64,000 nt of DNA from Paraperibacillus marinus. GTDB lineage: Bacteria > Bacillota > Bacilli > Bacillales > DSM-1321. Positions 1 to 8,375 of this stretch are shown one piece after another. The notes under the pieces are model-generated. The model saw only the letters and a program-made list of their open reading frames with translations, was not told the origin of the DNA and did no database searches. Numbering within the stretch: position 1 is the first letter of the stretch; every line of letters starts with the position of its first letter. The position numbers and the translations under genes are program-made. Location of the stretch: contig NZ_CP143542.1 in assembly GCF_046237605.1 (NCBI RefSeq), forward strand, positions 2,976,001 to 3,040,000, given 5' to 3'.

Positions 1-235
1 GCCTGGCCTTCAAGGAAACTTCACGATAATCCGGATGGTATTTCCCAAACCTCTGAACCTCTTCGTAAAGATCTTTAATATCAAGGAACTCTTGAATCTT
101 ACGCTGCGCAGACCGATCTCCCTGCATTTTATATAAACACAAAAAATATTGTTCACCAGTTTCGGAATCAATGATGGCCCTGGCAAGATTTTCTGCGAAT
201 TCAATAATTTCAACGCTTTCCAACGTAGCAAGCAT
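1..235 (-). CDS. ylbF: YlbF/RicF family protein, 3' end cut by window edge
   Basis: The reading frame opens with ATG at 235 and runs without a stop to the window edge, so only about the first 78 residues are present. The reverse strand reads MLATLESVEIIEFAENLA at the start and later contains the block EEVQRFGKYHPDYREVS, which I recognise as the YlbF signature. In B. subtilis YlbF (RicF) forms the Y-complex with YmcA and YaaT; this Fe-S carrying complex assists RNase Y in mRNA maturation and affects competence, sporulation and biofilm formation. It follows ylbD and ylbE on the same strand as in B. subtilis, but a hairpin at 395-420 probably separates transcription. The C-terminal part, usually with a cysteine-rich tail, is outside the window. 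Confidence 0.9.
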   Translation of the reverse strand, partial: MLATLESVEIIEFAENLARAIIDSETGEQYFLCLYKMQGDRSAQRKIQEFLDIKDLYEEVQRFGKYHPDYREVSLKAR

Positions 236-382
236 CAGCCCACCTCCGACCTTTATTTTACCATTTAACTACAAAAGATGCGAATGTCATAATCTGGGAT
301 AATAATCCAATTACTTTATATCCTGTCCAAAAAAAGAAGATTCATGCTTCCTTAGCCTGCCTGATACACATGGGGCCCGTAA

Positions 383-420
383 AGTCAAAAATGCGGGGAC
401 AGCCATAGCGGACTGCCCCT
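383..420 (-). terminator. Intrinsic terminator after ylbE
   Basis: On the minus strand a GGGGCAG...CTGTCCCC stem (395-420) is followed by a short T-rich stretch. It lies 25 bases beyond the ylbE stop and before ylbF. Confidence 0.55.
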
Positions 421-444
421 CGCGGGTAGGAGAAAGGGTAATCA

Positions 445-687
445 TCAGGTACTGCCCGAGTTCATTGCCTGGAACATGGACATCATCATCGATGCCATCT
501 GAACTCCGTTAGTCAGCTGGGAAACCCTGTCTGGTATGGACTTTTTAAAGAAATAAGCGGCATCTGTTTCCATCTTCTTAATTTCCTGGGGACTGCGGCT
601 CAGGCGGCGGTACCAGATGGGCTGCAGCCTTAAGTAGTTTTTGAGGTCTTCCTTGCCTTCGATGTATTCTAATATGTCCCTTCTCAT
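445..687 (-). CDS. ylbE: YlbE-like protein
   Basis: An 80-residue protein of unknown function, recognised from the N-terminal block MRRDILEYIEGKEDLKNYL and the W-Y-R-x-L-S-R-x-P motif typical of YlbE-like proteins. The C-terminus is methionine-rich (VQMASMMMSMFQAM). It is cytoplasmic, with no signal peptide or membrane segment. The ATG has a GGGGGAAG ribosome site a few bases upstream, and the gene begins 15 bases after the ylbD stop, so the two are almost certainly co-transcribed. Length matches the family. No enzymatic motif is visible and I assign no function. Confidence 0.85.
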   Translation of the reverse strand: MRRDILEYIEGKEDLKNYLRLQPIWYRRLSRSPQEIKKMETDAAYFFKKSIPDRVSQLTNGVQMASMMMSMFQAMNSGST

Positions 688-702
688 CCAGCTTCCCCCT
701 GA

Positions 703-1095
703 CTAATCCCTGCGAAATGCAAAAGGGTTTGGCGGCTTTGCCTCAGTTTTGGCGGTTTCCTCAGGAGTTCCCTGGAATTGGGTCAGCAGGCCCTGGACGG
801 CAGATAAAGCTTGGCTTAAAGAAGAAATATGGGATTGTATTTGATCCATATCCATATTTTTTATGGTTGACATGAGAGTCGACACTAAGTCGCTTTTACT
901 TTCTTTTTCAGACGAAACTGCCGGCGTTCCCTCACTGAATTCCGTCCATTTCGCATCATCTTCTCCAAGTAAAAACCATTCCTCATATATCCCCTGCCAG
1001 TTGAGTCTGCCTTTTCTGACCTCAGTCACAAGCTTCGGATGCCCTTTGACAAAAGCCTTAAATTTTTCAATGGATTCTTTATGATTCTGAGCCAT
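703..1095 (-). CDS. ylbD: YlbD-like putative spore coat protein
   Basis: A 130-residue protein matching the YlbD family, which is annotated as a putative coat protein in Bacillus. The N-terminal half (KFKAFVKGHPKLVTEVRKG, then WQGIYEEWFLLGEDD) is the conserved part. The C-terminal half is low-complexity with alternating I, M, Q and S and is probably helical or coiled. A GAGGTGATC ribosome site precedes the ATG. It forms an operon with ylbE downstream. The coat role is family annotation only; nothing in the sequence proves spore location. Confidence 0.82.
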   Translation of the reverse strand: MAQNHKESIEKFKAFVKGHPKLVTEVRKGRLNWQGIYEEWFLLGEDDAKWTEFSEGTPAVSSEKESKSDLVSTLMSTIKNMDMDQIQSHISSLSQALSAVQGLLTQFQGTPEETAKTEAKPPNPFAFRRD

Positions 1096-1242
1096 TTTTA
1101 AAGATCACCTCACTGCCACGGCGTCTGCCTATTTACAGGCTATGCAGGTCTAGATGAAAATGTGACTGAGTGGAGCTGTCATTTTAGCCAGGAGAGAAAT
1201 CTGCCAATATAATGAATATATACGGACAAGAGGAGAGATAGC

Positions 1243-1728
1243 ATGAGTCGCAAATCGCTGCAGGAACAATTCAGCCATATCATTGAAAATGGGACAGAGA
1301 CAGACCTTGAAGTATTAGAGGTGCTTCTCCAAGGGATCATCCATAAGTCTTCTGAAAAAACTACCTATATCAACAGCCTTTTAGGTGTGGAGACTGAGCT
1401 TAATGAAGATGCCATCATCATGACGATCCCGCTTACCCCCCTTACCCATAACAGCCTCGGTATTGTCCACGGCGGGATCATAGCCACACTCGCAGACACA
1501 GCGATGGGCACACTGGCAAACTTATCGCTTGGCAGTGAGTTTGCTGCTGTAACAACTGAACTTGGCGTCCACTTTTTAAAGGAAGGAACCGGAAGCAGCC
1601 TGGTTTGCAGAGGAGCCGTTTTACATAAGGGCAAAACTACAATGGTCCTCGAGAGCAAGGTATACAGGGATGACGGAATATTATGCGGCCATTCAACCGG
1701 AAGCTTCTATATCATTCCCAGAAGATAA
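1243..1728 (+). CDS. PaaI-type hotdog-fold thioesterase
   Basis: A 161-residue protein with a single hotdog domain in about residues 45-155. The hallmark NSLGIVHGGIIATLADTAMG contains the HGG turn and the following helix with the catalytic acid region of PaaI/YbgC-like acyl-CoA thioesterases. It should hydrolyse a CoA thioester in the cytoplasm, but the substrate cannot be read from sequence. The first 40 residues are an extra acidic helical extension. AGAGGAGAG just before the ATG is a good ribosome site. It is alone on the plus strand between divergently read ylbD and convergent ylbC. Confidence 0.85.
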   Translation: MSRKSLQEQFSHIIENGTETDLEVLEVLLQGIIHKSSEKTTYINSLLGVETELNEDAIIMTIPLTPLTHNSLGIVHGGIIATLADTAMGTLANLSLGSEFAAVTTELGVHFLKEGTGSSLVCRGAVLHKGKTTMVLESKVYRDDGILCGHSTGSFYIIPRR

Positions 1729-1869
1729 GGAAAATCAGAGGGCTGGATGATTTCCACTTTAAACCGTTTCTTTCGACTGGCTGTTTTCGCATACATCATG
1801 CAGTTGAAAAGCTGGCTGATTGCTGCGTGAGGCACGCCCCTTTCCCGCAGGCCGGCAGCAGCCTTCTTA

Positions 1870-1921
1870 AAAACGAAAAGAGAGAGTATCCGTGGAGGTA
1901 TGGACCTCTCGGATACTCTCT
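1870..1921 (-). terminator. Terminator after ylbC
   Basis: An 11-bp stem, GAGAGTATCCG with CGGATACTCTC (1882-1920), carries a second inner GAGGT/ACCTC stem. On the minus strand it starts right after the ylbC TGA stop and is followed by a T-rich run. It may also stop the thioesterase transcript from the other side. Confidence 0.8.
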
Positions 1922-2983
1922 TCATTCTTTGACAAAATTCTGTGTATAGTATTTACGGTACACACCTATGCCAATGCCTGTAAATTCTTCATTGAGCATA
2001 GCATCCCGATGGCCTTTACTGTTAAGCCATCCTTCAACTGCTGCGGCACCATCCACATAATTGGCCGCAATATTTTCGCCGGCCAGTGTATATTTGATTT
2101 CATTTTCCTGCAGCCGGTCCTCAAGCTCTCCCTTTGTCGGGGAGGTATGGGAAAAATATTGGTCGATGAGCATGTCCTTGCTGTGGAGATAAGCAACCTC
2201 TGATACCTCATCCAGGAGTTCCAGGGTGCCAAGCTCAAATCTGTTTCTGATGATATTGGTGATGCTGTAGATCTGCTGTTTGTTTCCCTCTTCGATGGCT
2301 TTCCAGAGTACCTCATCCGGTTCGGACTCCTGCGGCAGTTCTCCCCGGTAAATCAGCTCATATGGACGAAGGCGGACAAGGGTATCGGCATCCAGGAAGC
2401 GGACACTCGAGACACTGCCGGTGAACTTATCCAGATATAGAACTGCAAAGATATTTCCTACCTTGATGATCGGCCTGGTATTCACATCCTCTTCTGAAAG
2501 CTCGAATCGATAGGCTGTGCCGCCATGAGAGAAGTTGACCGAGCTGCTTATATTGGTCTTGCTGAATATATCATTAATGGGCTGTCCAACGATGAACGGG
2601 CTGACATCCATGCCGCTTCCGATTCCGTAAGCAGTCACTGCCTTCTTTTTATCATTTATGCCTATTTGGAAATAGTTTTGCGGACTTTTATTATAAATCC
2701 ACCACTCATATCCATAGGCCGTGGGTGCTTTCCTATCAGGACTGCCGTATGCCTTGATGACCGCATCCGCATCCTTTCCTATGATGGAAGAGATGCCATG
2801 CCCCGGCTTAGGAAGCTTAGATGTTGGTTTTGGGTTCTGCCCGCTCAAACGTTCGCTGTTTTCCCTGATATTTTTTTCTCCATTTAATACAGTTTTGTCC
2901 TCGGTGTTTTCCCCTATATTTAAATAAAGTCCTGCCATGAAGAAAACGATTGACAAAATCGTGATTCTTAAAATCGCCTTCAG
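1922..2983 (-). CDS. ylbC: YlbC, CAP-domain protein with CAP-associated domain
   Basis: A protein of 353 residues with a CTG start. The CAP (SCP/PR1-like) domain fills about the last 120 residues; HSKDMLIDQYFSHTSP and the block GENIAANYVDGAAAVEGWLNSKGHR are typical. The preceding 140 residues (GKDADAVIKAYGSPDRK...YEWWIYNK) match the CAP-associated N-terminal domain. An N-terminal hydrophobic segment (AILRITILSIVFFMAGLYL) would anchor or export the protein. The frame has no ATG upstream of the membrane segment, while CTG at 2983 sits seven bases after AGGGAGGGAG, so I take CTG as the start. Alternatives are TTG at 2956 or ATG inside the hydrophobic segment, both without a good ribosome site. 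Substrate unknown. Confidence 0.85.
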   Translation of the reverse strand: MKAILRITILSIVFFMAGLYLNIGENTEDKTVLNGEKNIRENSERLSGQNPKPTSKLPKPGHGISSIIGKDADAVIKAYGSPDRKAPTAYGYEWWIYNKSPQNYFQIGINDKKKAVTAYGIGSGMDVSPFIVGQPINDIFSKTNISSSVNFSHGGTAYRFELSEEDVNTRPIIKVGNIFAVLYLDKFTGSVSSVRFLDADTLVRLRPYELIYRGELPQESEPDEVLWKAIEEGNKQQIYSITNIIRNRFELGTLELLDEVSEVAYLHSKDMLIDQYFSHTSPTKGELEDRLQENEIKYTLAGENIAANYVDGAAAVEGWLNSKGHRDAMLNEEFTGIGIGVYRKYYTQNFVKE

Positions 2984-3245
2984 AGGAAAACTCCCTCCCT
3001 TTTCTCAGGATGCATCCTGTACTAAAAAGTATTTCCTTTATTATAACATTAACTTGAACCCGAGAGATTTGCACCAATCAATTTAACAATATTTTATAGG
3101 TAAACGCTTTAAAATCATTCCGCAATTCATTGCAAGATAGAATGTTTCGTAATATTATAAAATAGGGTGAAGAATTGTGTAAATTATTCTTTACTGGTAT
3201 ATATAGGATACGGACTGCAAGATTAATTATACGGAGGGGATTCGA

Positions 3246-3605
3246 TTGAAATTTGAAGGTACGGGTATAGAAAAATACATAGCTGAGCTCGGCCGCCTGG
3301 ACGAGGCAATGCGGGATAATGGCATGGTGAGGGCGGAACAATGGGATTATGACCGTGTAAATTACGATAAGAAGTTTTCCTTGAAGGATGGCACTTTTTA
3401 TTTCCGCATCCAGGGATATGTAGTCGATGGGGATGTGGGTTCCAATAAGGCAGATATACAGTTGATGATGCCGATTCTTGGCAAACACTACTATCCTCAC
3501 GGCATCGAATACGGCGAGGATGAAATTTTCCCTCCTTCCCTTGTAAAACAATGCGAAAATATCATCGAGTCACTCAAAGAAGAAATCAAGCATTTCGCAC
3601 TATAA
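3246..3605 (+). CDS. ylbA: YugN-like family protein YlbA
   Basis: A 119-residue protein of the YugN-like family, which has no established biochemical role. Recognised from the block EQWDYDRVNYDKKFSLKDG and the tail HYYPHGIEYGEDEIFP. It starts with TTG, six bases after GGAGGGG; no better ATG is available because the conserved N-terminus (KFEGTGIEKYIAELGRLDEAM) would be lost. No signal peptide. It is divergent from ylbC and followed by its own terminator, so it is monocistronic here. In B. subtilis ylbA heads the ylb group; the CBS-domain gene ylbB is not found next to it in this window. Confidence 0.78.
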   Translation: MKFEGTGIEKYIAELGRLDEAMRDNGMVRAEQWDYDRVNYDKKFSLKDGTFYFRIQGYVVDGDVGSNKADIQLMMPILGKHYYPHGIEYGEDEIFPPSLVKQCENIIESLKEEIKHFAL

Positions 3606-3610
3606 GGGAA

Positions 3611-3651
3611 AAAGGAGGCTGTCCGGCAGAAACATGGACAGCCTCCTTTTT
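3611..3651 (+). terminator. Terminator after ylbA
   Basis: A 12-bp stem, AGGAGGCTGTCC with GGACAGCCTCCT, is followed by a T run, six bases past the stop. Confidence 0.92.
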
Positions 3652-3720
3652 CAATCCTGATCATTTGTAAAAAATCGGCGGAATACCTATGATATTCAAA
3701 AAAACATTAGGAGGTTGAAT

Positions 3721-4773
3721 GTGGCAGCTTATCTCAGCCATAAATATGCAAAAATCGCATACATAGGCCTTCTGGTCCTGATTGCGGTTTATTTCATCAT
3801 CCCTGTATCTGTCCCCCTCATAGCTGCTTATCTCACTGCCGCCTTGCTGCATCCAGCCGCAGAGGGATTCCGGCGCACCCGTAATATGACCTATAAGACT
3901 TCCATTGCATTGGTCTACATGGCCTTCATTCTCATGATTTCTGCACTGGCTTATTTAGTTACAGCTGCAGCTATAACCGAGGGAGCCGTGCTGCTTCAAA
4001 AAATCCCGGAGCTGATTGCCAAAGTGGAGGCAGTATGGATGGATAAAGAACAAACCAATCTATATGGTCTCATCCCACAATCCCTATTGGACAACATGAA
4101 TCAGCAGTCATCCAAGGCCATCGAGACAGCCAGAAACGGGCTAGCGTCTTTCCTGAACTTAGATTACCTTACTGCTGCCATTTCAAAAATTCCTGAAATA
4201 ATGATCAGCTTCCTTATCTATCTTATAGCCGTATATCTGTTCCTTTCCGAAATTCCATCTTTTAAAAAGCGTATGTACAGCCATTTAACCAGTAAATCCG
4301 CAAGAAAAATTACCTTTATTTCATCCCGCCTGACCACCATGCTTGCTGGCTTTTTCAAGGCGCAGCTGATAATGGGCGCCATCATTTTCAGCATTGCGCT
4401 GACTGGTTTATTATTTATTTATCCAAAATACGCAGTCATCGCCGCAGCGCTGGTCGCCATGGTCGACTTCATCCCTTTTGCCGGGTCCATTATCATTCTT
4501 GGGCCATGGGCAATGTTCCATTATCTCACTGGTGATATCCCCGGCGGAACCCAGCTGGCTGGACTTTCATGCATGCTCCTGATCGTAAGGAGGGCACTCG
4601 AACCAAAGCTCACCGGAAGCCATATAGGACTGTCTCCCCTCTACACTCTGGTATCCATGTATCTAGGGTATAAACTGCTTGGATTGTTTGGAATCATTAC
4701 CGGCCCCTTCTTGGTTGCTGCCTCTTTCGCAGTAAAAGAAGCAGGACTCTTACCGGCTAAATTAAAAAAGTGA
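3721..4773 (+). CDS. AI-2E transporter / YtvI-type membrane protein
   Basis: A 350-residue polytopic membrane protein of the AI-2E transporter (PerM/UPF0118) family. About seven or eight hydrophobic segments are visible; residues 10-75 form the N-terminal pair of segments, and the conserved C-terminal block VAMVDFIPFAGSIIILGPWA contains the family's PxxG-type motif. In spore formers the closest annotated members are the sporulation membrane protein YtvI. GTG at 3721 lies six bases after AGGAGG and is preferred over the TTG two codons earlier, which abuts the ribosome site. The gene ends two bases before the convergent acetyltransferase stop. Transport substrate unknown. Confidence 0.75.
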   Translation: MAAYLSHKYAKIAYIGLLVLIAVYFIIPVSVPLIAAYLTAALLHPAAEGFRRTRNMTYKTSIALVYMAFILMISALAYLVTAAAITEGAVLLQKIPELIAKVEAVWMDKEQTNLYGLIPQSLLDNMNQQSSKAIETARNGLASFLNLDYLTAAISKIPEIMISFLIYLIAVYLFLSEIPSFKKRMYSHLTSKSARKITFISSRLTTMLAGFFKAQLIMGAIIFSIALTGLLFIYPKYAVIAAALVAMVDFIPFAGSIIILGPWAMFHYLTGDIPGGTQLAGLSCMLLIVRRALEPKLTGSHIGLSPLYTLVSMYLGYKLLGLFGIITGPFLVAASFAVKEAGLLPAKLKK

Positions 4774-4775
4774 AC

Positions 4776-5921
4776 TCAGAAGAAGTCCAGGAAAAGCGGG
4801 CGGATCAACGGCACAGCTTCCTTAAGATTCTGCATGTCCTCATACGTTCCGGAAATCTCCCCGATTTCCCAGAGAGTTTCAGCGGTCTGTGCCCCCAATA
4901 GCAATGCGGTTAAAGATGAGATTGTGATCGTGAGCCCTTCCCTGGCTTCATGGAGCAGGAATGCCCCTTCCTCTTTCAGTACGAAAGACTGATTATTCCA
5001 TTCAGCAATGCTGTCCTTGATATGGAGTATGACGGGTTTTTCTACACGATTGAAGGAAAATAGCTTCAAAAACCTTTCTGCATCCACTATCCGTGCCATA
5101 AAATACGGATATAGCTCTGTTTTAACCCGCGGGTTGGCTATAAAATTGGGAAATGGATCATCCTTTGGAACGATGATGCCTGCTTTTTCAACCATGGAAT
5201 CATGCTGACAAAAGAAATTCCATAATCCCTGCCTCGCCTCATGATTCAAACTTACCCATTCATTAACTTCAAGATGTCTGCCTCCCGCCTTATAAAGGAC
5301 ATATCCCTGGGGTTCATTATCTGCATCATAATATATGGCCATTGTATATTGACCAAGCACAGATTTCTCCCACCACTCCCTGCTCCTTACAAGCATGCCC
5401 CCAAACTTCAGGGCAAATTTTTCATAGATTCTGCCGGCTGCTGACAGTTCACCTTTCTCATACCTTTTTATGGACCCTGGAACAGCGGGCAGCGGCTTCA
5501 GTTCTTCTGCAGGAATTTCCACCTTCTTCACATCACTGAATACTTCCCAGCCGTACCTTCTATAGAAAGAAATTTTAAAGGGATGAAGATAGGAGATAAC
5601 CTGGCCATTTCCCTTCATTTCCTGGAGTCCCTTTTTGAGCAGGGCATCCACCATTCCTGACCTTCTATGCTCCGGGTATGTTGCGACCGAGGCGATACCG
5701 CCCATTTTCACCTTTTTTCCCTGGAGCCAAACTTCAAAGGAGAGCAAATGCATTTTGGCTGCAAGCTCGTCCTCTGCAAGAATTCCGTAAATATCCTGAC
5801 TCCCATATGACTCAATTTTCTCAGCAAGATCCCTTTCATCTACCTTATACTGAAATGCATACATGGATAAATCCAGCGCCTCTCTGCTTCTTGCTCTATC
5901 CAATTTGACTATTTCATGCAT
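4776..5921 (-). CDS. Eis-like GNAT acetyltransferase with C-terminal sterol-carrier fold
   Basis: A 381-residue protein with the three-part layout of the Eis (enhanced intracellular survival) family: an N-terminal GNAT domain (about 1-145), a second degenerate GNAT-like domain (about 150-280) and a C-terminal SCP2-like domain. The acetyl-CoA loop is visible as YPEHRRSGMVDALL (R/Q-x-x-G-x type), followed by SYLHPFKISFYRRYGWE, characteristic of this family. Substrate unknown; Eis relatives acetylate amines of aminoglycosides or peptides. Transcribed downstream of the small GNAT gene at 5939-6439 with a 17-base gap, suggesting a two-gene unit of acetyltransferases. Confidence 0.8.
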   Translation of the reverse strand: MHEIVKLDRARSREALDLSMYAFQYKVDERDLAEKIESYGSQDIYGILAEDELAAKMHLLSFEVWLQGKKVKMGGIASVATYPEHRRSGMVDALLKKGLQEMKGNGQVISYLHPFKISFYRRYGWEVFSDVKKVEIPAEELKPLPAVPGSIKRYEKGELSAAGRIYEKFALKFGGMLVRSREWWEKSVLGQYTMAIYYDADNEPQGYVLYKAGGRHLEVNEWVSLNHEARQGLWNFFCQHDSMVEKAGIIVPKDDPFPNFIANPRVKTELYPYFMARIVDAERFLKLFSFNRVEKPVILHIKDSIAEWNNQSFVLKEEGAFLLHEAREGLTITISSLTALLLGAQTAETLWEIGEISGTYEDMQNLKEAVPLIRPLFLDFF

Positions 5922-5938
5922 AACATCGCCCCATTCGT

Positions 5939-6439
5939 TTACTCATACTTAAAGAACCAATTTGCAAAAAGCGCATCCTCGCGCAGCCTCCTAAAGTCCA
6001 GTTCCTTTAAAATCTTCTGCTTTGATAGATCCTGCTTCCGGCATTCAATCTCTACATGCCTGACAGGACGGCCCAGGGAGTTAGCAGTATACTTTAAAAA
6101 AATGTATAAGCTTTCCTCCATATATTCAGCCTCTGCTTCAGGACTTATATAAGAAACAGCCATATAACCTGTATCGTCTGTGTGATGATGGAATACTAAA
6201 TCCCCCACCATTTTCTTCTGTTTCAAGTCGGCGATTATCCAAAATTTCAGTCCGTCCGCCCCTTTCTCTACTTCTTCGATAAAAAACGGCAAAAATCCTT
6301 TAAATAAATGGGACGGCCACGAGTCGGGCATCAAAATGGGTGATCTTTTAACAAGCTCTTCCCTGTATAGAATAAGTGATTTAGCTAGATCAAGAGAACA
6401 GGCCATCACAATAATACGTTCCGTTTTGAAATCATCCAC
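5939..6439 (-). CDS. GNAT N-acetyltransferase
   Basis: A 166-residue single-domain GNAT protein resembling the RimJ/RimL-like group (VDDFKTERI start, then MVGDLVFH and the C-terminal RHVEIECRKQDLSKQKILKELDFRR). The start is GTG at 6439 after GGGGGACAT. The acetyl-CoA pyrophosphate loop is poorly conserved, so activity is less certain than for typical GNATs. No signal or membrane segment. Likely co-transcribed with the Eis-like gene downstream. The target (protein N-terminus or small molecule) cannot be inferred. Confidence 0.7.
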   Translation of the reverse strand: MDDFKTERIIVMACSLDLAKSLILYREELVKRSPILMPDSWPSHLFKGFLPFFIEEVEKGADGLKFWIIADLKQKKMVGDLVFHHHTDDTGYMAVSYISPEAEAEYMEESLYIFLKYTANSLGRPVRHVEIECRKQDLSKQKILKELDFRRLREDALFANWFFKYE

Positions 6440-6592
6440 TTCATGTCCCCCTTAAAAGCGTTGACTTAAGCTGTATTAAAGAGCGTTCATGCAAGCTTGG
6501 AAAATGGTCATTTATAATAGAAAGGGCTGACCCATATCTCACCCGGAGCCAGCCTGTGCCATGATAGTCACTTTATGTACGTTTTCATCCAT

Positions 6593-6628
6593 AAAAAATG
6601 CTGCCAATACATTGTATTCAGCAGCAAA
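6593..6628 (-). terminator. Terminator after the DUF420 gene
   Basis: TGCTG-cc-AATAC pairs with GTATT-c-AGCAGCA (6599-6626). On the minus strand it is followed by a run of six T. Confidence 0.85.
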
Positions 6629-6646
6629 GAATTTTATCCTATTTAC

Positions 6647-7108
6647 TTATAAACCAAGTATGGCTTTGATGACCGAAGTGGTTTCCCCGCCTTTATAAAA
6701 AACATAAAGGAGCAGGTAGACAGCCACACCTGTAATGCCTGTGAAAAACCAGACAATGCTTGTCACCGGCCCAAGCTTTCTGTGAAAGGCAAGATTATTT
6801 TTATAGCCGCTCCACAATGACATGATTCCTAATACAGCCCCGACTGTCGCGAGGGTAATATGGAAGATGAGAAACAACGTATAATAAATCTTTATTGAAT
6901 CTGGTCCGCCAAAGGATGTATTCCCAATAAAAATCGTTCTGGAAGCATAGATGGTGAAGAATATAACGGCAAATATCCCTGCCAGAGTCATCGTCTTTTG
7001 GTGAGTTTTAACTTTCCGCTGTCTGATTTGAACCCAGCCTATTGCAACTGTAATAGCACTCAGGACGATGAAGGTTGTACTGATTGTCGGTAAAATGGGT
7101 AAAGACAT
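6647..7108 (-). CDS. DUF420 membrane protein (YozB-like)
   Basis: A 153-residue integral membrane protein of the DUF420 family with four hydrophobic segments (about 5-25, 42-60, 75-97 and 118-140). Family hallmarks are conserved histidines in membrane context (KTHQKTMTLAGIFAV, LFLIFHITLATVGAVLG and AFHRKLGPV). DUF420 members commonly sit beside cytochrome oxidase assembly genes and are thought to be heme- or copper-related, as the position next to ctaG here suggests; this is inference. An AGAGGG ribosome site precedes the ATG. B. subtilis YozB is the relative I recall. Confidence 0.8.
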   Translation of the reverse strand: MSLPILPTISTTFIVLSAITVAIGWVQIRQRKVKTHQKTMTLAGIFAVIFFTIYASRTIFIGNTSFGGPDSIKIYYTLFLIFHITLATVGAVLGIMSLWSGYKNNLAFHRKLGPVTSIVWFFTGITGVAVYLLLYVFYKGGETTSVIKAILGL

Positions 7109-7260
7109 TTAGTAGGACGCCCTCTCTTAAAATCTTATGTAATCATACGTTCTCCGGGTCTTACCGGCTATCGCTATTGTATTAAACAGCCGGGCCTTTT
7201 TCAATAAACTCTATTCAAAAAACAGCTCATTAAAGGCAATTGTTCATAAAAAGACACATT

Positions 7261-7300
7261 TTTTTAAAGTCCCTTACTGCAGCGTGCGGCAGTAAGGGAT
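7261..7300 (-). terminator. Terminator after ctaG
   Basis: An 11-bp stem, TCCCTTACTGC with GCAGTAAGGGA (7270-7299), is followed on the minus strand by ACTTTAAAAAAAT, only seven bases past the ctaG stop. Confidence 0.85.
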
Positions 7301-7305
7301 ACGTA

Positions 7306-8229
7306 TCAGGAACCAGGAGTGTATACATGCCCGGGCTTCGGCTCATAGAGCGCTTCGGTCTCTGATTTATTCTTTTCATTTTCTTTTCTGTACCAGGCAA
7401 AGAATATATGGGCAAGCATGGAGCCATACACAATTTCCTGTATGATTTTCATCAACACCCCGCCAAGCTGCTGATCTTCCAGGAGAGGCAGCCAGTTTAG
7501 CAGTTCTGGCCCGCTGATGCCAAGGGCGGTCAGCGAACCGGCAGGAACACACAGGGCCATTGCCTGCATCCATGCCGCAGGATCAGAAAAAGTATCATAT
7601 AAAGGATGCTTCGTAAATATGATCAAAGCACAGGCAGGAGTCAGCAGGATTCCGTTTCCAAATATATACCCCACCTTCTGCAGGCCGGACATTTCGGTTT
7701 TATAATGGAGGCTGTTTAAAACCGGCCACCACATGAATACTGCGGTAATGAAAAGGAAAGCTGTATACATGCCGTGGTACCACATATTTACCTTTACTGT
7801 ATCAAAAATGACAGGCACGTGATAGAACGAGAAGAAGACATTAAAAACGAGCAGTGCAATCAGCGGTTTCGTAAAAAAGTCAAATGGCTTCTTGACCGCA
7901 GGAACAGACAGGACCCGTCTCCAAACCCAGGCAGGAATGGATATAATGAACATCGGAGGTATGACCAGATATAAAACAGCCATCTGCGTCATATGGGCAC
8001 TGAACATGATGTGGCCCAAAAGATCCAGCGGAGATCCCTTTATTGCATATAAGAGGAGCATGGCGGCCGAAAATACAGCCCCCTGTTTTACGGTTAAAGG
8101 CTCACTGTCCTTGAAATGAGACCTATATCTTACAGTTATCAGAAAGAATGCCAGGGTACAGACCGCAAGCGCTGCCATAAAATAAGGGCTCCACAGGGCC
8201 CTGAAACCGAACATATCTAATGCTAACAA
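7306..8229 (-). CDS. ctaG: Cytochrome c oxidase assembly factor CtaG
   Basis: A 307-residue polytopic protein (about seven membrane segments) of the Bacillus CtaG/caa3_CtaG family, needed for caa3 oxidase assembly, probably in copper delivery to CuA/CuB. The conserved blocks FGFRALWSPYF, GHIMFSAHMTQMAVLYL and PACALIIF are clear, with histidines in the first two. TTG at 8229 lies six bases after GGAGGG and gives the family N-terminus LALDMFGFRALWSP; an upstream ATG at 8274 has no ribosome site. In B. subtilis ctaG directly follows ctaF; here about 660 bases containing a dispersed repeat intervene, so ctaG likely has its own promoter. Confidence 0.93.
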   Translation of the reverse strand: MLALDMFGFRALWSPYFMAALAVCTLAFFLITVRYRSHFKDSEPLTVKQGAVFSAAMLLLYAIKGSPLDLLGHIMFSAHMTQMAVLYLVIPPMFIISIPAWVWRRVLSVPAVKKPFDFFTKPLIALLVFNVFFSFYHVPVIFDTVKVNMWYHGMYTAFLFITAVFMWWPVLNSLHYKTEMSGLQKVGYIFGNGILLTPACALIIFTKHPLYDTFSDPAAWMQAMALCVPAGSLTALGISGPELLNWLPLLEDQQLGGVLMKIIQEIVYGSMLAHIFFAWYRKENEKNKSETEALYEPKPGHVYTPGS

Positions 8230-8375
8230 TTGATACCCTCCAATCGAAAAAGTTTCATCCATATTATTATACATGAAAATGGCATGGACTGGCAGGCTCT
8301 CGTTGAATGTCCTGCAAAAATGCAGGAAATGTCATCAAACAGACAAATAAATGCCAGCGGGTCAGTATAAAATGA

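Noticed and set aside
1966..2316. Open frame of about 116 codons inside ylbC on the same strand in another frame
   Set aside because: Overlaps the strongly recognised CAP domain of ylbC in another frame and has no ribosome site.
3246..3605. ylbA as a possible c-di-AMP CBS protein (ylbB)
   Set aside because: The sequence is YugN-like, not CBS; ylbB is simply absent here.
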